DNA from: Planctomycetota bacterium
Lineage (GTDB): Bacteria > Planctomycetota > PUPC01 > DSUN01
Assembly (NCBI GenBank): GCA_035384565.1
Contig: DAOOIT010000003.1
Coordinates: 107,146 to 171,145, forward strand
Length of the DNA: 64,000 bases
Reading direction: 5' to 3'
Within the stretch, counting starts at the first letter, position 1, and the number at the start of each line of letters is the position of its first letter. This document shows positions 48,593-57,694 of the stretch, in pieces. A program made the position numbers and the translations under genes. Under the pieces are notes generated by a model. The model searched no databases. It was given only the letters and a program-made list of their open reading frames with translations, and was not told the origin of the DNA.

Positions 48593-50648
48593 TTCCCCTC
48601 AACTCCACTGCTGTCAACGAGCACGGCGCGAGTCGGAGCGACACCTTGCCGCCTTCCGCCGTGGCCGCCTGCTCTCGAACGGTGACGCTGAGCGGCTCTC
48701 TCTCGTTCGTCGCGTCGCAGCCTGGGCCTGCGAGCGCCCAGGCCCGCGCCTCGGCAATGGGGAAGCCCACGGCCTCGATGGCGCACGGCACAGGCTCCCG
48801 AAGGCTCTTGTTGACGATCATCAGGAAGAGCGTCTTGCCGTCGCGGCTCTTGCTCGCGTTGACGGTGAGAAGCGGCGCGGCGCCGAAGCTCTTGGGGCGG
48901 AACTTCTGGACCTGCACCCCGCGATACCACGCCTTGCCCTTCACTGCGCCAGGGCCGCTGATACGGCGGCAGATGACCTGAAGGTCCTTCGCGTCGGCCA
49001 GTGTCACGTAGTCCAACTCGATCTTAGTCCAGTCGCTCGTGCCGACGACCGAGGGGGAGCAGGCGGCGGAGTGGGTGGCGAGCCAGCCGCGCCCGTCGCC
49101 GAGCTGGAAGCCGGCGCCGCTGCCGGTCGTCAGCCCCTCGGTCTTCACCCAGCCTGTGAGCCGGTAGCCCGCGAGCGGCTCGGCTGGCATCGTCTTCTGC
49201 GCGTGGTAGTAATTCACGTCCTGGCTGCCGTCGAACTCCACGGCTACGACCCCATCCTCAATCTTGTGCGCGGCGCCCTTGACGGGCGAGAGCGCCCAGT
49301 CCTGCTTCGGCAACAGGTCGTCGGGGAAGAGCTGAAAGGGGCCCGGCTGCCCGTGGCCGTGGCGGGGCAGGACTCCGAAGCCACCATCGGACTCGAAGCG
49401 GCCACAGGCCACGTCGGCCTCGATGAGCACGTCGCCGAAATGCTCGTGGTAAAGCTGGAAGACGTAGTAGTTGGGGCGCTTTACGTAGGGCGGCTTGTAA
49501 CCCTTCACGGAGCCCCAGTATTCGTTGGCGAACTGCCAGTGGTTGGCTAGGGCGATGCGGTGCTCGGGCTGCATCAGGACCCGGAGCACCTCGGCGTTGA
49601 CGAGCGCGTTGCCCAGGCAGTGGCGGTAGGGCGTGGGCCTCTCCTGGACGAAGCTGCCGTTGAACTCGGTGATGGCCAGCGGCACGTCGTCGCGGCCGGT
49701 CAGCTCGCGGATGAGGGCGTTGAGCTGGCGGTAGAGGTCGGCGATCTGCGCGTCGGCGGCAAGGGCGATGGTGAACAATTCCTCGGCCGGCGGCTTGCCG
49801 TCGTTGGCGTCGTAGCCGGGCACGTAGCAGTGGTGGATGGCGAAATCCAGCTCCTTCGCGGTGACTTTGAGCACCTCGCGGGTCCAGGGGCCGACCTGCC
49901 CGTCGCTGGTGTTCTCCAGGACTGCGCCGAGCTTGATGCGGGGGTCCACGCCGCGCATCGCGCGGCGGGTAGCAAGGAAGCGGCCGGCGTATTCCTTTGG
50001 CGTGAACTTGCCACCCTTGTGGTCGCCGTGGTCGGATTCGTTTCCGAACTCGAACCAGACCACGCCCCAGGGGGCCGGGTGGCCGTCGGCGGCGCGCACC
50101 GCCGCCCAGTCGCGTCCGCCGTTGGGGTTCTTGCCGTCGTTGGGCGAATTGAGGTATTCCACGATGTCGGCAGCGTCCTCGGGTGTGATGACGAAGTCGC
50201 CGAGGGTGATGACGGCGACGGCCCCGATGTCGGCGCAGTTCCGCATGAACTCGGGGAGGCCGAACTTCTGGTTGGGGCGTTCGGCGAGGGGGCCAACTGT
50301 CTTTTTCCATTCGAAGCGGTGGGCCTCGCAGCCGCCGGGCCAGCGCGAGCAGCTCAAGCCGCAGGCCTTCGCCAGCGCCACCATCTCGGGCACCGAGGCC
50401 CGCGCATCGGGATTCCAGATTCCAGATCCCAGATTACAGTACTCGTTACGGCCATTGGCGTAGCCGAGCATGTTGTTGCCGAGGACCAAGCGATTGACAG
50501 GCCCAACGGCCTTCTGTGGGTGGATGAGGATGGTAGCGGGTTCGGAGGCAAGGGCGCAAGAATGCGTAATCCGTAATCCGTAATCCGTAACCAGACAAAG
50601 ACAAAGCAACAGGAGCACACGCGAATTCGCAGGCAGCAGCCTTCTCAT
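48579..50648 (-). CDS. Exported GH51-like alpha-L-arabinofuranosidase with inserted binding domain
   Basis: 689 residues. The signal peptide (LLLLCLCLVTDYGLRITHSCALA) has its second half encoded by a dispersed repeat. Residues ~36-430 form a clan GH-A barrel: SRWPGG, WFEFGNESDHGD with the acid/base E204, AITEFNGSF with the nucleophile E328. This order of GNE and EF matches GH51/GH39-like arabinofuranosidases. Residues ~440-570 look like an inserted carbohydrate-binding domain (EPLAGYRLTGWVKTEGLTTGSG). The C-terminal ~100 residues are the alpha-AF C-terminal beta domain (SKSRDGKTLFLMIVNKSLREP). Likely an extracytoplasmic hydrolase of plant or algal arabinosides. Confidence 0.8.
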   Translation of the reverse strand: MRRLLPANSRVLLLLCLCLVTDYGLRITHSCALASEPATILIHPQKAVGPVNRLVLGNNMLGYANGRNEYCNLGSGIWNPDARASVPEMVALAKACGLSCSRWPGGCEAHRFEWKKTVGPLAERPNQKFGLPEFMRNCADIGAVAVITLGDFVITPEDAADIVEYLNSPNDGKNPNGGRDWAAVRAADGHPAPWGVVWFEFGNESDHGDHKGGKFTPKEYAGRFLATRRAMRGVDPRIKLGAVLENTSDGQVGPWTREVLKVTAKELDFAIHHCYVPGYDANDGKPPAEELFTIALAADAQIADLYRQLNALIRELTGRDDVPLAITEFNGSFVQERPTPYRHCLGNALVNAEVLRVLMQPEHRIALANHWQFANEYWGSVKGYKPPYVKRPNYYVFQLYHEHFGDVLIEADVACGRFESDGGFGVLPRHGHGQPGPFQLFPDDLLPKQDWALSPVKGAAHKIEDGVVAVEFDGSQDVNYYHAQKTMPAEPLAGYRLTGWVKTEGLTTGSGAGFQLGDGRGWLATHSAACSPSVVGTSDWTKIELDYVTLADAKDLQVICRRISGPGAVKGKAWYRGVQVQKFRPKSFGAAPLLTVNASKSRDGKTLFLMIVNKSLREPVPCAIEAVGFPIAEARAWALAGPGCDATNEREPLSVTVREQAATAEGGKVSLRLAPCSLTAVELRGRVSP

Positions 50649-50705
50649 TGGAGTCCGCCTCTTTTGGTCTTCTCTGGTTACGGATTACGAATTACGGATT
50701 ACCCT
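50562..50705. repeat. Inverted pair of CCGTAAT-type repeats around the GH51-like start codon
   Basis: The left arm (50562-50596, GCGTAATCCGTAATCCGTAA) lies within the signal-peptide codons of the GH51-like gene; the right arm (50677-50705, GGTTACGGATTACGAATTAC) lies within the end of the URO-D gene upstream. The start codon and RBS region sit in the loop, so folding of the mRNA could expose or hide it. Confidence 0.75.
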
Positions 50706-51784
50706 ACGATCCTTCGCTTCATCTCTTTCGCATAGTGCAGGTAGTTGTGCCACGACACGTCGTCTGGAATGCCGTGGTCGAGTTCGGGGATGTAGCGGCC
50801 CTTGAGCACGGCGGGCCACACGCGGTCAAGCTCGGCGTCAATCGCCTTGGGGTCTTTGGCCAGGGCGCGCTTGTCTATGCCGCCCATCATGCCGAGGGTG
50901 GGGAAGCGGTCGCGGAAGAAATTCACGTCGCAGCCCGCCGCGACCTCGAACGGCCACAGGTAGTTCACCCCCGCCTCCATCATCGGCTCGACGATGAGCA
51001 GCGGCTGGCCATCGGTGTCCACCGAGATGATGGGGATGCCGTGTGCGTCGGCGAATGCCTTGATGCGGCGGTAGCACGGCCCCATGAACTCGCGCCAGTG
51101 GGCGGGCGAGATGAGCGGCCCCTGGCGCCCGCACATGTCCTCCCAGATGTGAATCACGTCCACCCGCACCCCCGCGTCGCAGACCGCGCCGAAGACGGCG
51201 AGGTAGACGTCGGTCATGTGGTTCATGATGTCGCGCACGAGGTCGGGCTCGGTGTGGAAGGCGATCAGCCCCTCCTCGTCGCCGAGGAGCCAGCGGACCG
51301 AGCCGAAGATACCCACGTCGGGGAAGCTGCCGAGCTGGATCGGATAGCCCTTCTCCATCCACTCCCCGCACCGCTGTCGCCAGTCGCCCGCCAGGCGGTC
51401 TGGGTGGCGTGGGTCGAGGTGTTCGGCCTTGTAGCGCTCCCACTCGTCGCGGCCCGCGACGGGGAACTTGAGGAACTGGCACATTGATTCGCCGCGCTTA
51501 TAGTCGCGGCGCACGATGCCCCAGTGGTCCACGTGGACCTTGTAGCTATCGTCCTCGGAGAGCACCTTTCGCTCGAACTGCGGGCACGGCCCGTAGTTCA
51601 CGGGCACGACGCAGGGCGGGACGTCGGGCTTCATGAAGCTGCGGTGGTCCTTGACCTCGGCTGGCTTCCCCTCCCGCTCCCATCGTTGCCACGTCCTGCC
51701 CCACCCACCCCAGAACAGCCAGAACGGCACGCGGTCAATCGGCTTGCCCAAAATGCAATTCACAAACCGCTCTCGGTCGGTCAT
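50699..51784 (-). CDS. URO-D-superfamily protein
   Basis: 361 residues. N-terminal TDRERFVNCILGKPIDRVPFWLFWGGWG is the classic planctomycete URO-D-like start (the corrinoid-methyltransferase branch has RVPF). Barrel motifs are HIWEDMCGRQGPLISPAHWREFMGP, IISVDTDGQPLLIVEPMMEAGVNYLWPFEVAAGCDV and GMMGGIDKRALAKD. HemE-specific arginines are lacking. AAGGAG precedes ATG 51784. Transcribed with the GH51-like and aldolase genes, it may convert a methylated or sugar-derived compound in the same pathway. Confidence 0.85.
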   Translation of the reverse strand: MTDRERFVNCILGKPIDRVPFWLFWGGWGRTWQRWEREGKPAEVKDHRSFMKPDVPPCVVPVNYGPCPQFERKVLSEDDSYKVHVDHWGIVRRDYKRGESMCQFLKFPVAGRDEWERYKAEHLDPRHPDRLAGDWRQRCGEWMEKGYPIQLGSFPDVGIFGSVRWLLGDEEGLIAFHTEPDLVRDIMNHMTDVYLAVFGAVCDAGVRVDVIHIWEDMCGRQGPLISPAHWREFMGPCYRRIKAFADAHGIPIISVDTDGQPLLIVEPMMEAGVNYLWPFEVAAGCDVNFFRDRFPTLGMMGGIDKRALAKDPKAIDAELDRVWPAVLKGRYIPELDHGIPDDVSWHNYLHYAKEMKRRIVG

Positions 51785-51813
51785 GCTTTTCTCCTTGATG
51801 CGGCGCCCTGGCT

Positions 51814-51842
51814 ATTGTACGCGTCCTCTCAGGGTGCGGCAA
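51814..51842 (-). promoter_or_regulatory. Promoter of the URO-D/GH51-like/aldolase operon
   Basis: TTGCCG (51837-51842) and TACAAT (51814-51819) on the minus strand, spacer 17 bp. Divergent from the uronate isomerase promoter 20 bp away. Confidence 0.6.
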
Positions 51843-51861
51843 GCACTTCTAGCGTCCCGGC

Positions 51862-51890
51862 TTGCCGTGTGGCCCCAACTTGGGTAACAT
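51862..51890 (+). promoter_or_regulatory. Promoter of the uronate isomerase gene
   Basis: TTGCCG (51862-51867), 17-bp spacer, TAACAT (51885-51890). The -35 hexamer is identical to that of the divergent promoter. Confidence 0.55.
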
Positions 51891-51930
51891 CATGGCAATA
51901 TTCGCGCCAAGAGCGATAGGAGGCAAGACG

Positions 51931-53358
51931 ATGGCAGACGCGCTCATCACTGAGAACTTCATGCTCGAGAGCCAGGCCGCGGTTCGGTTGTTCCACGAGC
52001 ACGCCCGGGACCTGCCGATCATTGATTACCACTGCCACCTCCCCCCCGCCCAGGTGGCCGAAGACCACCGCTTCCGCAGCATGACGGAGATATGGCTGGG
52101 CGGCGACCACTACAAGTGGCGGCTCCTCCGCACGGCCGGCGTGCCCGAACGCCTCATCACGGGCGATGCCTCCGACTGGGAGAAGTTCGCCGCCTGGGCT
52201 GCCACGATGCCCAAGCTCCTCCGCAACCCCATCTACCACTGGTCGCACATGGAACTCAAGCGCCCCTTCGGCATCAGCGACCGGTTGCTCAACGCCGACA
52301 CCGCGCAGGGCATCTGGGACGAGTGCAACGCGCTCCTCGCCCAGCCCACCTTCTCGGCCCGCGGCATCATGCGGCAGATGAACGTCGCGCTCGTCTGCAC
52401 CACCGACGACCCGGCCGACTCTCTGGAGCATCACCAGAAAGTGGCCGCCGACGCGAGCTTCCCCATCCAGATGCTCCCCGCCTGGCGGCCCGACAGGGCG
52501 ATGGCGGTGGACAATCCCGCCGTCTTCCGCCCCTGGGTCGAGAAGCTGGCCGCCGCCGCGAACGTGCATATCAAAGACATCGCGACCTTCCGCGAGGCGC
52601 TCCGCAAGCGCCACGAGTTCTTCCACGCCAACGGCTGCCGCCTCTCGGACCACGGGATCGAGACCTTCTACGCCGAACCGTACGCGGAGTTCGACCTGCG
52701 CGGCATTTTCCTCCGTGCCCGCGCCGGAGCCGCCCTCGAACCCGCCGAGGTCGCCCAGTTCAAGTCCGCCATGCTCTACGAGTTCGCCGTGATGGACTTC
52801 GAGCGCGGCTGGACCCAGCAGTTCCACCTCTGCGCGCTGCGGAACAACAACCGCCGGCTCTTCCAGGCCCTCGGCCCCGACGTAGGCGGCGACTCCATCG
52901 GCGAATGGCCCGTCGCCCAACCAATGTCGCGCTTCCTCGGGCGCCTGGACGAGGAGGGCAAGCTCGCCCGCACTATCGTTTACAGCCTCAACCCGACGCA
53001 CAATGCGGTCCTCGCCACGATGATCGGCAATTTCCAGGACGGCTCCGTGCCTGGCAAGCTCCAGGTGGGCAGCGCCTGGTGGTTCAACGACCAGGCCGAC
53101 GGGATGCTCGAACACCTCGAGGCCATCTCGAACATGAGCCTCCTCAGCCCGTTCGTGGGCATGCTCACCGACAGCCGGTCGTTCCTCTCCTACACGCGGC
53201 ACGAGTACTTCCGGCGCCTCCTGTGCAACCTGCTGGGCGGCGAGATCGAGCGGGGCCTGTTGCCGCGCGACTTCGGCCTCGTGGGCGGCCTGGTGCGCGA
53301 CGTGTGCTTCGGCAACGCCTCCCGCTACTTCGGCTTCGCGGGCCTGCCGAAGGTCTGA
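51931..53358 (+). CDS. uxaC: Glucuronate/galacturonate isomerase
   Basis: 475 residues from ATG 51931, 7 nt after AGGAGG; upstream in-frame codons fall within the promoter. The amidohydrolase fold is intact: IIDYHCHLPPAQVAED (metal-binding HxH), GGDHYKWRLLRTAGVPERLITG, LVCTTDDPADSLEHH, and LLSPFVGMLTDSRSFLSYTRHEYFRRLLCNLLG, all typical of UxaC. The enzyme turns D-glucuronate into D-fructuronate and D-galacturonate into D-tagaturonate in the cytoplasm. Other pathway enzymes (UxaB, UxuA, KdgK) are absent here. The aldolase at 47705 could act later in the route. Confidence 0.95.
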   Translation: MADALITENFMLESQAAVRLFHEHARDLPIIDYHCHLPPAQVAEDHRFRSMTEIWLGGDHYKWRLLRTAGVPERLITGDASDWEKFAAWAATMPKLLRNPIYHWSHMELKRPFGISDRLLNADTAQGIWDECNALLAQPTFSARGIMRQMNVALVCTTDDPADSLEHHQKVAADASFPIQMLPAWRPDRAMAVDNPAVFRPWVEKLAAAANVHIKDIATFREALRKRHEFFHANGCRLSDHGIETFYAEPYAEFDLRGIFLRARAGAALEPAEVAQFKSAMLYEFAVMDFERGWTQQFHLCALRNNNRRLFQALGPDVGGDSIGEWPVAQPMSRFLGRLDEEGKLARTIVYSLNPTHNAVLATMIGNFQDGSVPGKLQVGSAWWFNDQADGMLEHLEAISNMSLLSPFVGMLTDSRSFLSYTRHEYFRRLLCNLLGGEIERGLLPRDFGLVGGLVRDVCFGNASRYFGFAGLPKV

Positions 53359-53410
53359 GAGAACCGCGCGGAGCCCCCGCGCTGGCGCCGCGGCCCGATT
53401 GGAGGTCCAC

Positions 53411-54691
53411 ATGGCAGGTCGGGTCACATGCGTGTTGGTACTGCTGACCACACTGGCGGCGGGAGAAGACTGGCCGCAGTTCCGCGGCCCCTCGGGCGAC
53501 GGCATCAGCCGCTCGGCCAACCCGCCCCTCGAATGGAGCGAGACGAAGAACATCGCCTGGAAGACGGCCATCCCCGGCCGCGGCCGCTCGTCGCCCGTCG
53601 TCCTCGGCGACCGCGTCTGGCTCACGACGGCCATCGAGTCCAACGTGGTGCGCAAACGCATCGGCCCCGACGACATGCAGGCCGCCGATCACGTGGCCCT
53701 CGGCGCCGCGTGCCTCGACCGCACCACGGGCAGGCTCCTCTGGCACGTGACGACCTTCGACGTGGACAAGCCGCCGCCCGTTCACTGGCTCAACAGTTGG
53801 GCCACCCCCACGCCCGTGGCCGAGCCGGAACGGCTCTACTGCGATTTCGGCTCGATGGGCACCGCCTGCCTCGATGCCGAGACCGGCAAGACCCTCTGGA
53901 CGCAGCGCCTGCCCATAGACCACATGGTCGGCCCGGGCAGCTCGCCCATTCTCTGCCAGAACCTGCTGATCCTCGTGCGCGACGGGTGCGACCAGCAGTA
54001 CGTCGCCGCGCTCGACAAGAAGACGGGCGAGACCGTGTGGAAGACGCCCCGCCCGCCCATCGAGGCGCGGCCCGACCTGCGAAAGGCGTTCTCCACGCCG
54101 CTGCTCATCGAGCGCGACGGCACGGCCCAGATGATCGCCGTCGGGGCGCGCTGGGCCGTCTGCTACGAGCCGGCGACGGGCAAGGAACTCTGGCGCGTGC
54201 GGCACGGCAACGGCTGGTCGCTGGCGCCGCGCCCCGTGGCCGATGCCGAACGCGTCTACATCTGCACCGGCGCCGTTGTCGCCCAACTCGCGGCTATTCG
54301 CCTCGGCGGCGAGGGCGACGTCACGCCGTCGCACATCGCCTGGCGGTCCTCGGAGATCCACTACCCGATCATGCCCTCGCCCATCCTGGTGGGCAAGGAA
54401 CTCTACTGCGTGAACGACGAGGGGATCGTGCTGTGCCTGGATGCCGCCACGGGCCAAGTGGTGTGGCGCACGCGCCTGGGCGGCCCGGCCATGGCCTCGC
54501 CCGTCTTCGCCGCCGGCCGCCTGTACTTCTGGACCAGCACGGGCAAGAGCGTGGTGCTCAAGGCCGGCCGCCAGCTCGAGCGGCTCGCCGAGAACGCGCT
54601 CGAAGGCACCCTCGTCGCCTCGCCCGCCATCGTCGGCGACGCCATCTTCCTCCGCACCGATACCCACCTCTACCGCATCGAGAATCGTTGA
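53411..54691 (+). CDS. Exported PQQ-like beta-propeller protein
   Basis: 426 residues from ATG 53411 (GGAGG 6 nt upstream). A short signal peptide (RVTCVLVLLTTLAAGE) leads straight into DWPQFRGPSGDGISRSANPP, the hallmark start of planctomycete PQQ propellers. Blades repeat with the W-docking pattern, e.g. DRTTGRLLWHVTTF, DAETGKTLWTQRLP, DKKTGETVWKTPRP, EPATGKELWRVRHG, DAATGQVVWRTRLG. The PQQ cofactor is usually not bound in these proteins. The gene lies 52 bp after uxaC and may share its transcript. Confidence 0.9.
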   Translation: MAGRVTCVLVLLTTLAAGEDWPQFRGPSGDGISRSANPPLEWSETKNIAWKTAIPGRGRSSPVVLGDRVWLTTAIESNVVRKRIGPDDMQAADHVALGAACLDRTTGRLLWHVTTFDVDKPPPVHWLNSWATPTPVAEPERLYCDFGSMGTACLDAETGKTLWTQRLPIDHMVGPGSSPILCQNLLILVRDGCDQQYVAALDKKTGETVWKTPRPPIEARPDLRKAFSTPLLIERDGTAQMIAVGARWAVCYEPATGKELWRVRHGNGWSLAPRPVADAERVYICTGAVVAQLAAIRLGGEGDVTPSHIAWRSSEIHYPIMPSPILVGKELYCVNDEGIVLCLDAATGQVVWRTRLGGPAMASPVFAAGRLYFWTSTGKSVVLKAGRQLERLAENALEGTLVASPAIVGDAIFLRTDTHLYRIENR

Positions 54692-54749
54692 GGGCTGGGG
54701 GAATGGGGGGAGGGAACCTTTCTGGCAGAAAGGTTCCCTCCCCCAGCCC
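54692..54749. repeat. Large hairpin after the PQQ propeller gene
   Basis: GGGCTGGGGG with GGGAACCTTTCT (left) pairs with AGAAAGGTTCCCTCCCCCAGC (right) around TGGC. It begins at the base after the stop codon. It is the longest member of the CTGGGGAGG family (see 5090-5125). Confidence 0.75.
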
Positions 54750-54762
54750 TATCCTCCAAAGA

Positions 54763-54898
54763 CTCCTGAACTGGGCCGCGGACAGCCGATTCGCCCGCAA
54801 GGCAGGCGGCCGTCGCCCAGTTTCGGGCGAGCGCCAGGTTGTTAGCCTGCCTGCCCAATATCGCCAGCGAATCGGCTGTCCGCGGCCCAACTCAGGAG
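54763..54898. repeat. 136-bp inverted repeat with 32-bp arms
   Basis: Arms 54763-54794 and 54867-54898 differ at two bases (core GCCGCGGACAGCCGATTCGC). The 72-nt middle has its own inner pair GGCAGGC/GCCTGCC. No coding content; it lies between two members of the CTGGGGAG hairpin family. Confidence 0.8.
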
Positions 54899-54913
54899 TT
54901 CTTGCGGAGGGGT

Positions 54914-54949
54914 CTGGGGAGGAGCTTCTTGCAGGAAGCTCCTCCCCAG
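54914..54949. repeat. Dispersed hairpin CTGGGGAGGAGC...GCTCCTCCCCAG
   Basis: A perfect stem of at least 15 bp (CTGGGGAGGAGCTTC and its complement) just past the minus-strand stop of the LRR gene (54954). Confidence 0.8.
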
Positions 54950-54953
54950 TCTT

Positions 54954-57686
54954 CTACGGCCGGTCGGCGTCCTTGAGGGTGCGCTCGAGTTCCCGAATGT
55001 CGTCGTGCCCGACGGTGATGCGCTTGCGCAGGACCGTGAGGCCGGGCCGTTCGGCCAGGCGCTCGATCTGCGCCTCGGGCACTCGGGGGCAGCCCCGCAG
55101 GAACAGGCGGCGGAGTCGGGGCAGCTTCTCGAGGGGCCGCACGTCGGCCACGGCCGCGCAGTCGTCGAGATCGACCACCTCGAGGTCCTCGAGGGCGGCG
55201 AGGGGGCCCAAGTCGCTCACCTCCTTGCAGCCGGTGAGGTGAAGTACCTGGAGTCGTGCGAGTTTGGCCAGGGGAGCGAGGTCGGCAAGGGCCACGCAGC
55301 CCTGGAGGTTCAGAAACGTCAGCTCCGCGAGGCCGGCCAGGGGGCGGAGGTCGCGCACCGCGGGGCACTCGTCGAGCCAGAGGCTTTCGAGCCGCGCGAG
55401 GCCGGCGAGGGGGCGCAGGTCGGCGACCTTGGGGCAGCGCGAGAGGTCGAGCAGGCGCAGCTCGGCCAGGCCGGCCAGGGGCGCGAGATCCGCGATGCGC
55501 CCGCTGCCGCGGAGCGTGAGCGATTCGAGGCGGGTCAGGCCCGCCAGGGGCGTCAGGTCCTCCAGCTTGTCGGCGCCGCGCAAGTCCAGCTCCACGAGGC
55601 CGGTCAGAGGGGCCAGCGGCTGGAGATCGGTGATCTCCTTGAAGGCGTCGAGATGGAGCGCCGTGATGCGCTCGAGGGCCTGGAGGCCGTGGAGGCTCTT
55701 CGCCTGGGCGCAGCCCGTGAGGTCCACCCAGTAGAGGCGCCGGAGCGCGGCGAGGGGCGAGAGATCGGTGACGGCGAGGCCCCGCTCGGGATCGGCGAAC
55801 CGCACTTGAGATGCCCGCGGGGCGTCTTCATCGGGGCCGGCCATCGGCTCCACGGTCTCGCCGCAGGCGAGATCGAGCGAGACCAGGCCCGTGAGGGCCG
55901 CCAGCGGCTTGAGGTCGGCCACTTCGCCGCACTCGGCGAGGTCGAGGTACTGGAGGCCCTTCAGGCCGGCCAGCGGGGCCAGATCGGCCACGGCCGCGCA
56001 GCCGCGCAGTTGCAGCGCGACCAGCGCGCCGAGGCCGGCCAGCGGCGCGAGGTCGGCGGCCCCGCATGCGGTAAGATCGAGATGGGTCAGACCCGCGAGG
56101 CCCGCCAGAGGCCCGAGGTTCTCGACGGCGCCGCAGCCGGCCAGGTCGAGCGAGCGGAGGCTCTTGAGGGCCGCCAGAGGGCGGAGGTCGCTCAGGGAGT
56201 CGCACGACGCCAGGCTCAGCGCCGTGAGAGCCGTGAGCTGGGCGAGGGGGGCGGGGTCGGGCAGCGTCTCCCAGCCGCCGAGCGCGAGCGAGCGGAGCCC
56301 CTGGAGCGCCGCCAGGGGCTCGAGGCTGGTGACCTTCTCGCAGTAGCCGAGCTCGAGCTCGGCCAGGCGTGGCAGGCGGCCGAGGGGTGCCAGATCGGGC
56401 ACATTCGGGCACCCTTCGCCAATGACGAGCGACGCGAGGGCCTGGAGCTTCGCGAGCGGCTCGAGGGACTTGACGCGGTAGCCGCTGAACGCGAGCGACC
56501 TGAGGCTGCCGATGCCCGCGATGAGCTGGAGGTCGTCGTCGTTGACGGCGGGCAAGACGAGCGCCTCGATGGTGCGCAACGCTGCGACGGGACGGAGGTC
56601 GGCCACCCGCACCTCCTCCTCCGCATCGTCGTCAGGCACGCACAGTTCGAGGCGGGCCAGTTGGGGCAGGCCGGCGAGACACCGGAGGTCCATCGCGCTC
56701 CAGGCCGCCAGGCGCAGGGTGAGCAGGCGGGAGAGTTTGGCCAGGGGCGTGAGGTCGCGGACCTTCGGGCAGCCGCGGAGGTCGAGCACCCGCAGGCCCG
56801 TGAGGTCCGCGAGGGGGCGGATGTCGGCCAGGCCCGAATAGCCGCCGCTCACGCTGTCGAGGGTGAGCGCTTTCAGGCCCGTGAGGCGGGCGAGAGGCGC
56901 CAGATCGGCGATATGGGGGCAGTCGGAGAGCTCGAGCGCGGCGAGGCTCGTGAGGGCGGCCAGGGGCGCGAGGCCCTCGATGCCCTCACACGCACGCAGG
57001 CGCAGGCTGGCGAGCCCACGCAGCGAGGAGAGCGGGCGGAGGTCGGCGACGTCGGTCCAGGCGAGACTCAGCGTGGCGAGGCCCTTCATGCGCCCGACGG
57101 GTTCGAGGTCGCACAGGCTCAAGCAGTCGCGCACGTCGAGCGAACGCAGGCCTGGCAGGATGGCAAGCGGGGCGAGGTCGCGCACGTGGGCGTTGGCGAG
57201 GCACAGGGCCGTCACGCCACGGAGCGCGGCGATGCGCGGCAGGTCGGCTTGGGCGGCGTTGAAGACGACGAGGGCGATTTCGCGCCCCTCGGGCAGCGGT
57301 GGCAGCGCGGCCAGGCTCCTCGCGGCGCAGATGATTGCGACCGAGCCTTGGCCCTCAGCGAGGGCCTGTTTGAGGGCCTCGTCGCCGCCGAGGCCGTCCG
57401 CGCGGATGGCAGCGACGCGGGGCGGGGCGCCGTCCTCGCTCACGACGAGGCGTGGGCCCTGAACCTCGAAGCGCAACGCGCGCCCCTGCACGTAGGGGCA
57501 GAGCATCGCGGGCCACGACGAGCCCTCCACCCAGTCGCCGGGCACGAGGGTTTCGATGGTCTTGTGCCCCTCGGCGCCGTAGACGGTCACCTCGACGGGC
57601 TCGGGAGCCGCGGCGAGGGCGGAGGCGCCGAGCAGCAGACACGTGATACGGGATGCGTGATGCGTGAGAAGCCGGAAAAGAAGCAT
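54954..57686 (-). CDS. Exported leucine-rich-repeat protein
   Basis: 910 residues. The N-terminal segment LLTHHASRITCLLLGASALAAA is a signal peptide whose first half is encoded by a GTGATGCGTGA-type dispersed repeat. Residues ~150-880 consist of more than 25 LRRs of about 22-24 residues on the pattern LxxLDLxxCxxVxDLxPLAxL (e.g. LTGLRVLDLRGCPKVRDLTP, LAELRLLDLSRCPKVADLRP), of the internalin/SDS22-like or cysteine-containing class. A final cap ends near ERTLKDADRP. LRR arcs bind proteins or glycans; the protein is probably periplasmic or surface-exposed. Last gene of an operon behind the AOR gene (8-bp gap). Confidence 0.88.
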   Translation of the reverse strand: MLLFRLLTHHASRITCLLLGASALAAAPEPVEVTVYGAEGHKTIETLVPGDWVEGSSWPAMLCPYVQGRALRFEVQGPRLVVSEDGAPPRVAAIRADGLGGDEALKQALAEGQGSVAIICAARSLAALPPLPEGREIALVVFNAAQADLPRIAALRGVTALCLANAHVRDLAPLAILPGLRSLDVRDCLSLCDLEPVGRMKGLATLSLAWTDVADLRPLSSLRGLASLRLRACEGIEGLAPLAALTSLAALELSDCPHIADLAPLARLTGLKALTLDSVSGGYSGLADIRPLADLTGLRVLDLRGCPKVRDLTPLAKLSRLLTLRLAAWSAMDLRCLAGLPQLARLELCVPDDDAEEEVRVADLRPVAALRTIEALVLPAVNDDDLQLIAGIGSLRSLAFSGYRVKSLEPLAKLQALASLVIGEGCPNVPDLAPLGRLPRLAELELGYCEKVTSLEPLAALQGLRSLALGGWETLPDPAPLAQLTALTALSLASCDSLSDLRPLAALKSLRSLDLAGCGAVENLGPLAGLAGLTHLDLTACGAADLAPLAGLGALVALQLRGCAAVADLAPLAGLKGLQYLDLAECGEVADLKPLAALTGLVSLDLACGETVEPMAGPDEDAPRASQVRFADPERGLAVTDLSPLAALRRLYWVDLTGCAQAKSLHGLQALERITALHLDAFKEITDLQPLAPLTGLVELDLRGADKLEDLTPLAGLTRLESLTLRGSGRIADLAPLAGLAELRLLDLSRCPKVADLRPLAGLARLESLWLDECPAVRDLRPLAGLAELTFLNLQGCVALADLAPLAKLARLQVLHLTGCKEVSDLGPLAALEDLEVVDLDDCAAVADVRPLEKLPRLRRLFLRGCPRVPEAQIERLAERPGLTVLRKRITVGHDDIRELERTLKDADRP

Positions 57687-57694
57687 GGGCGGGG

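Noticed and set aside
48490..50705. CCGTAAT repeats as a CRISPR array
   Set aside because: Units are 7-8 nt without spacers of constant length and form inverted pairs.
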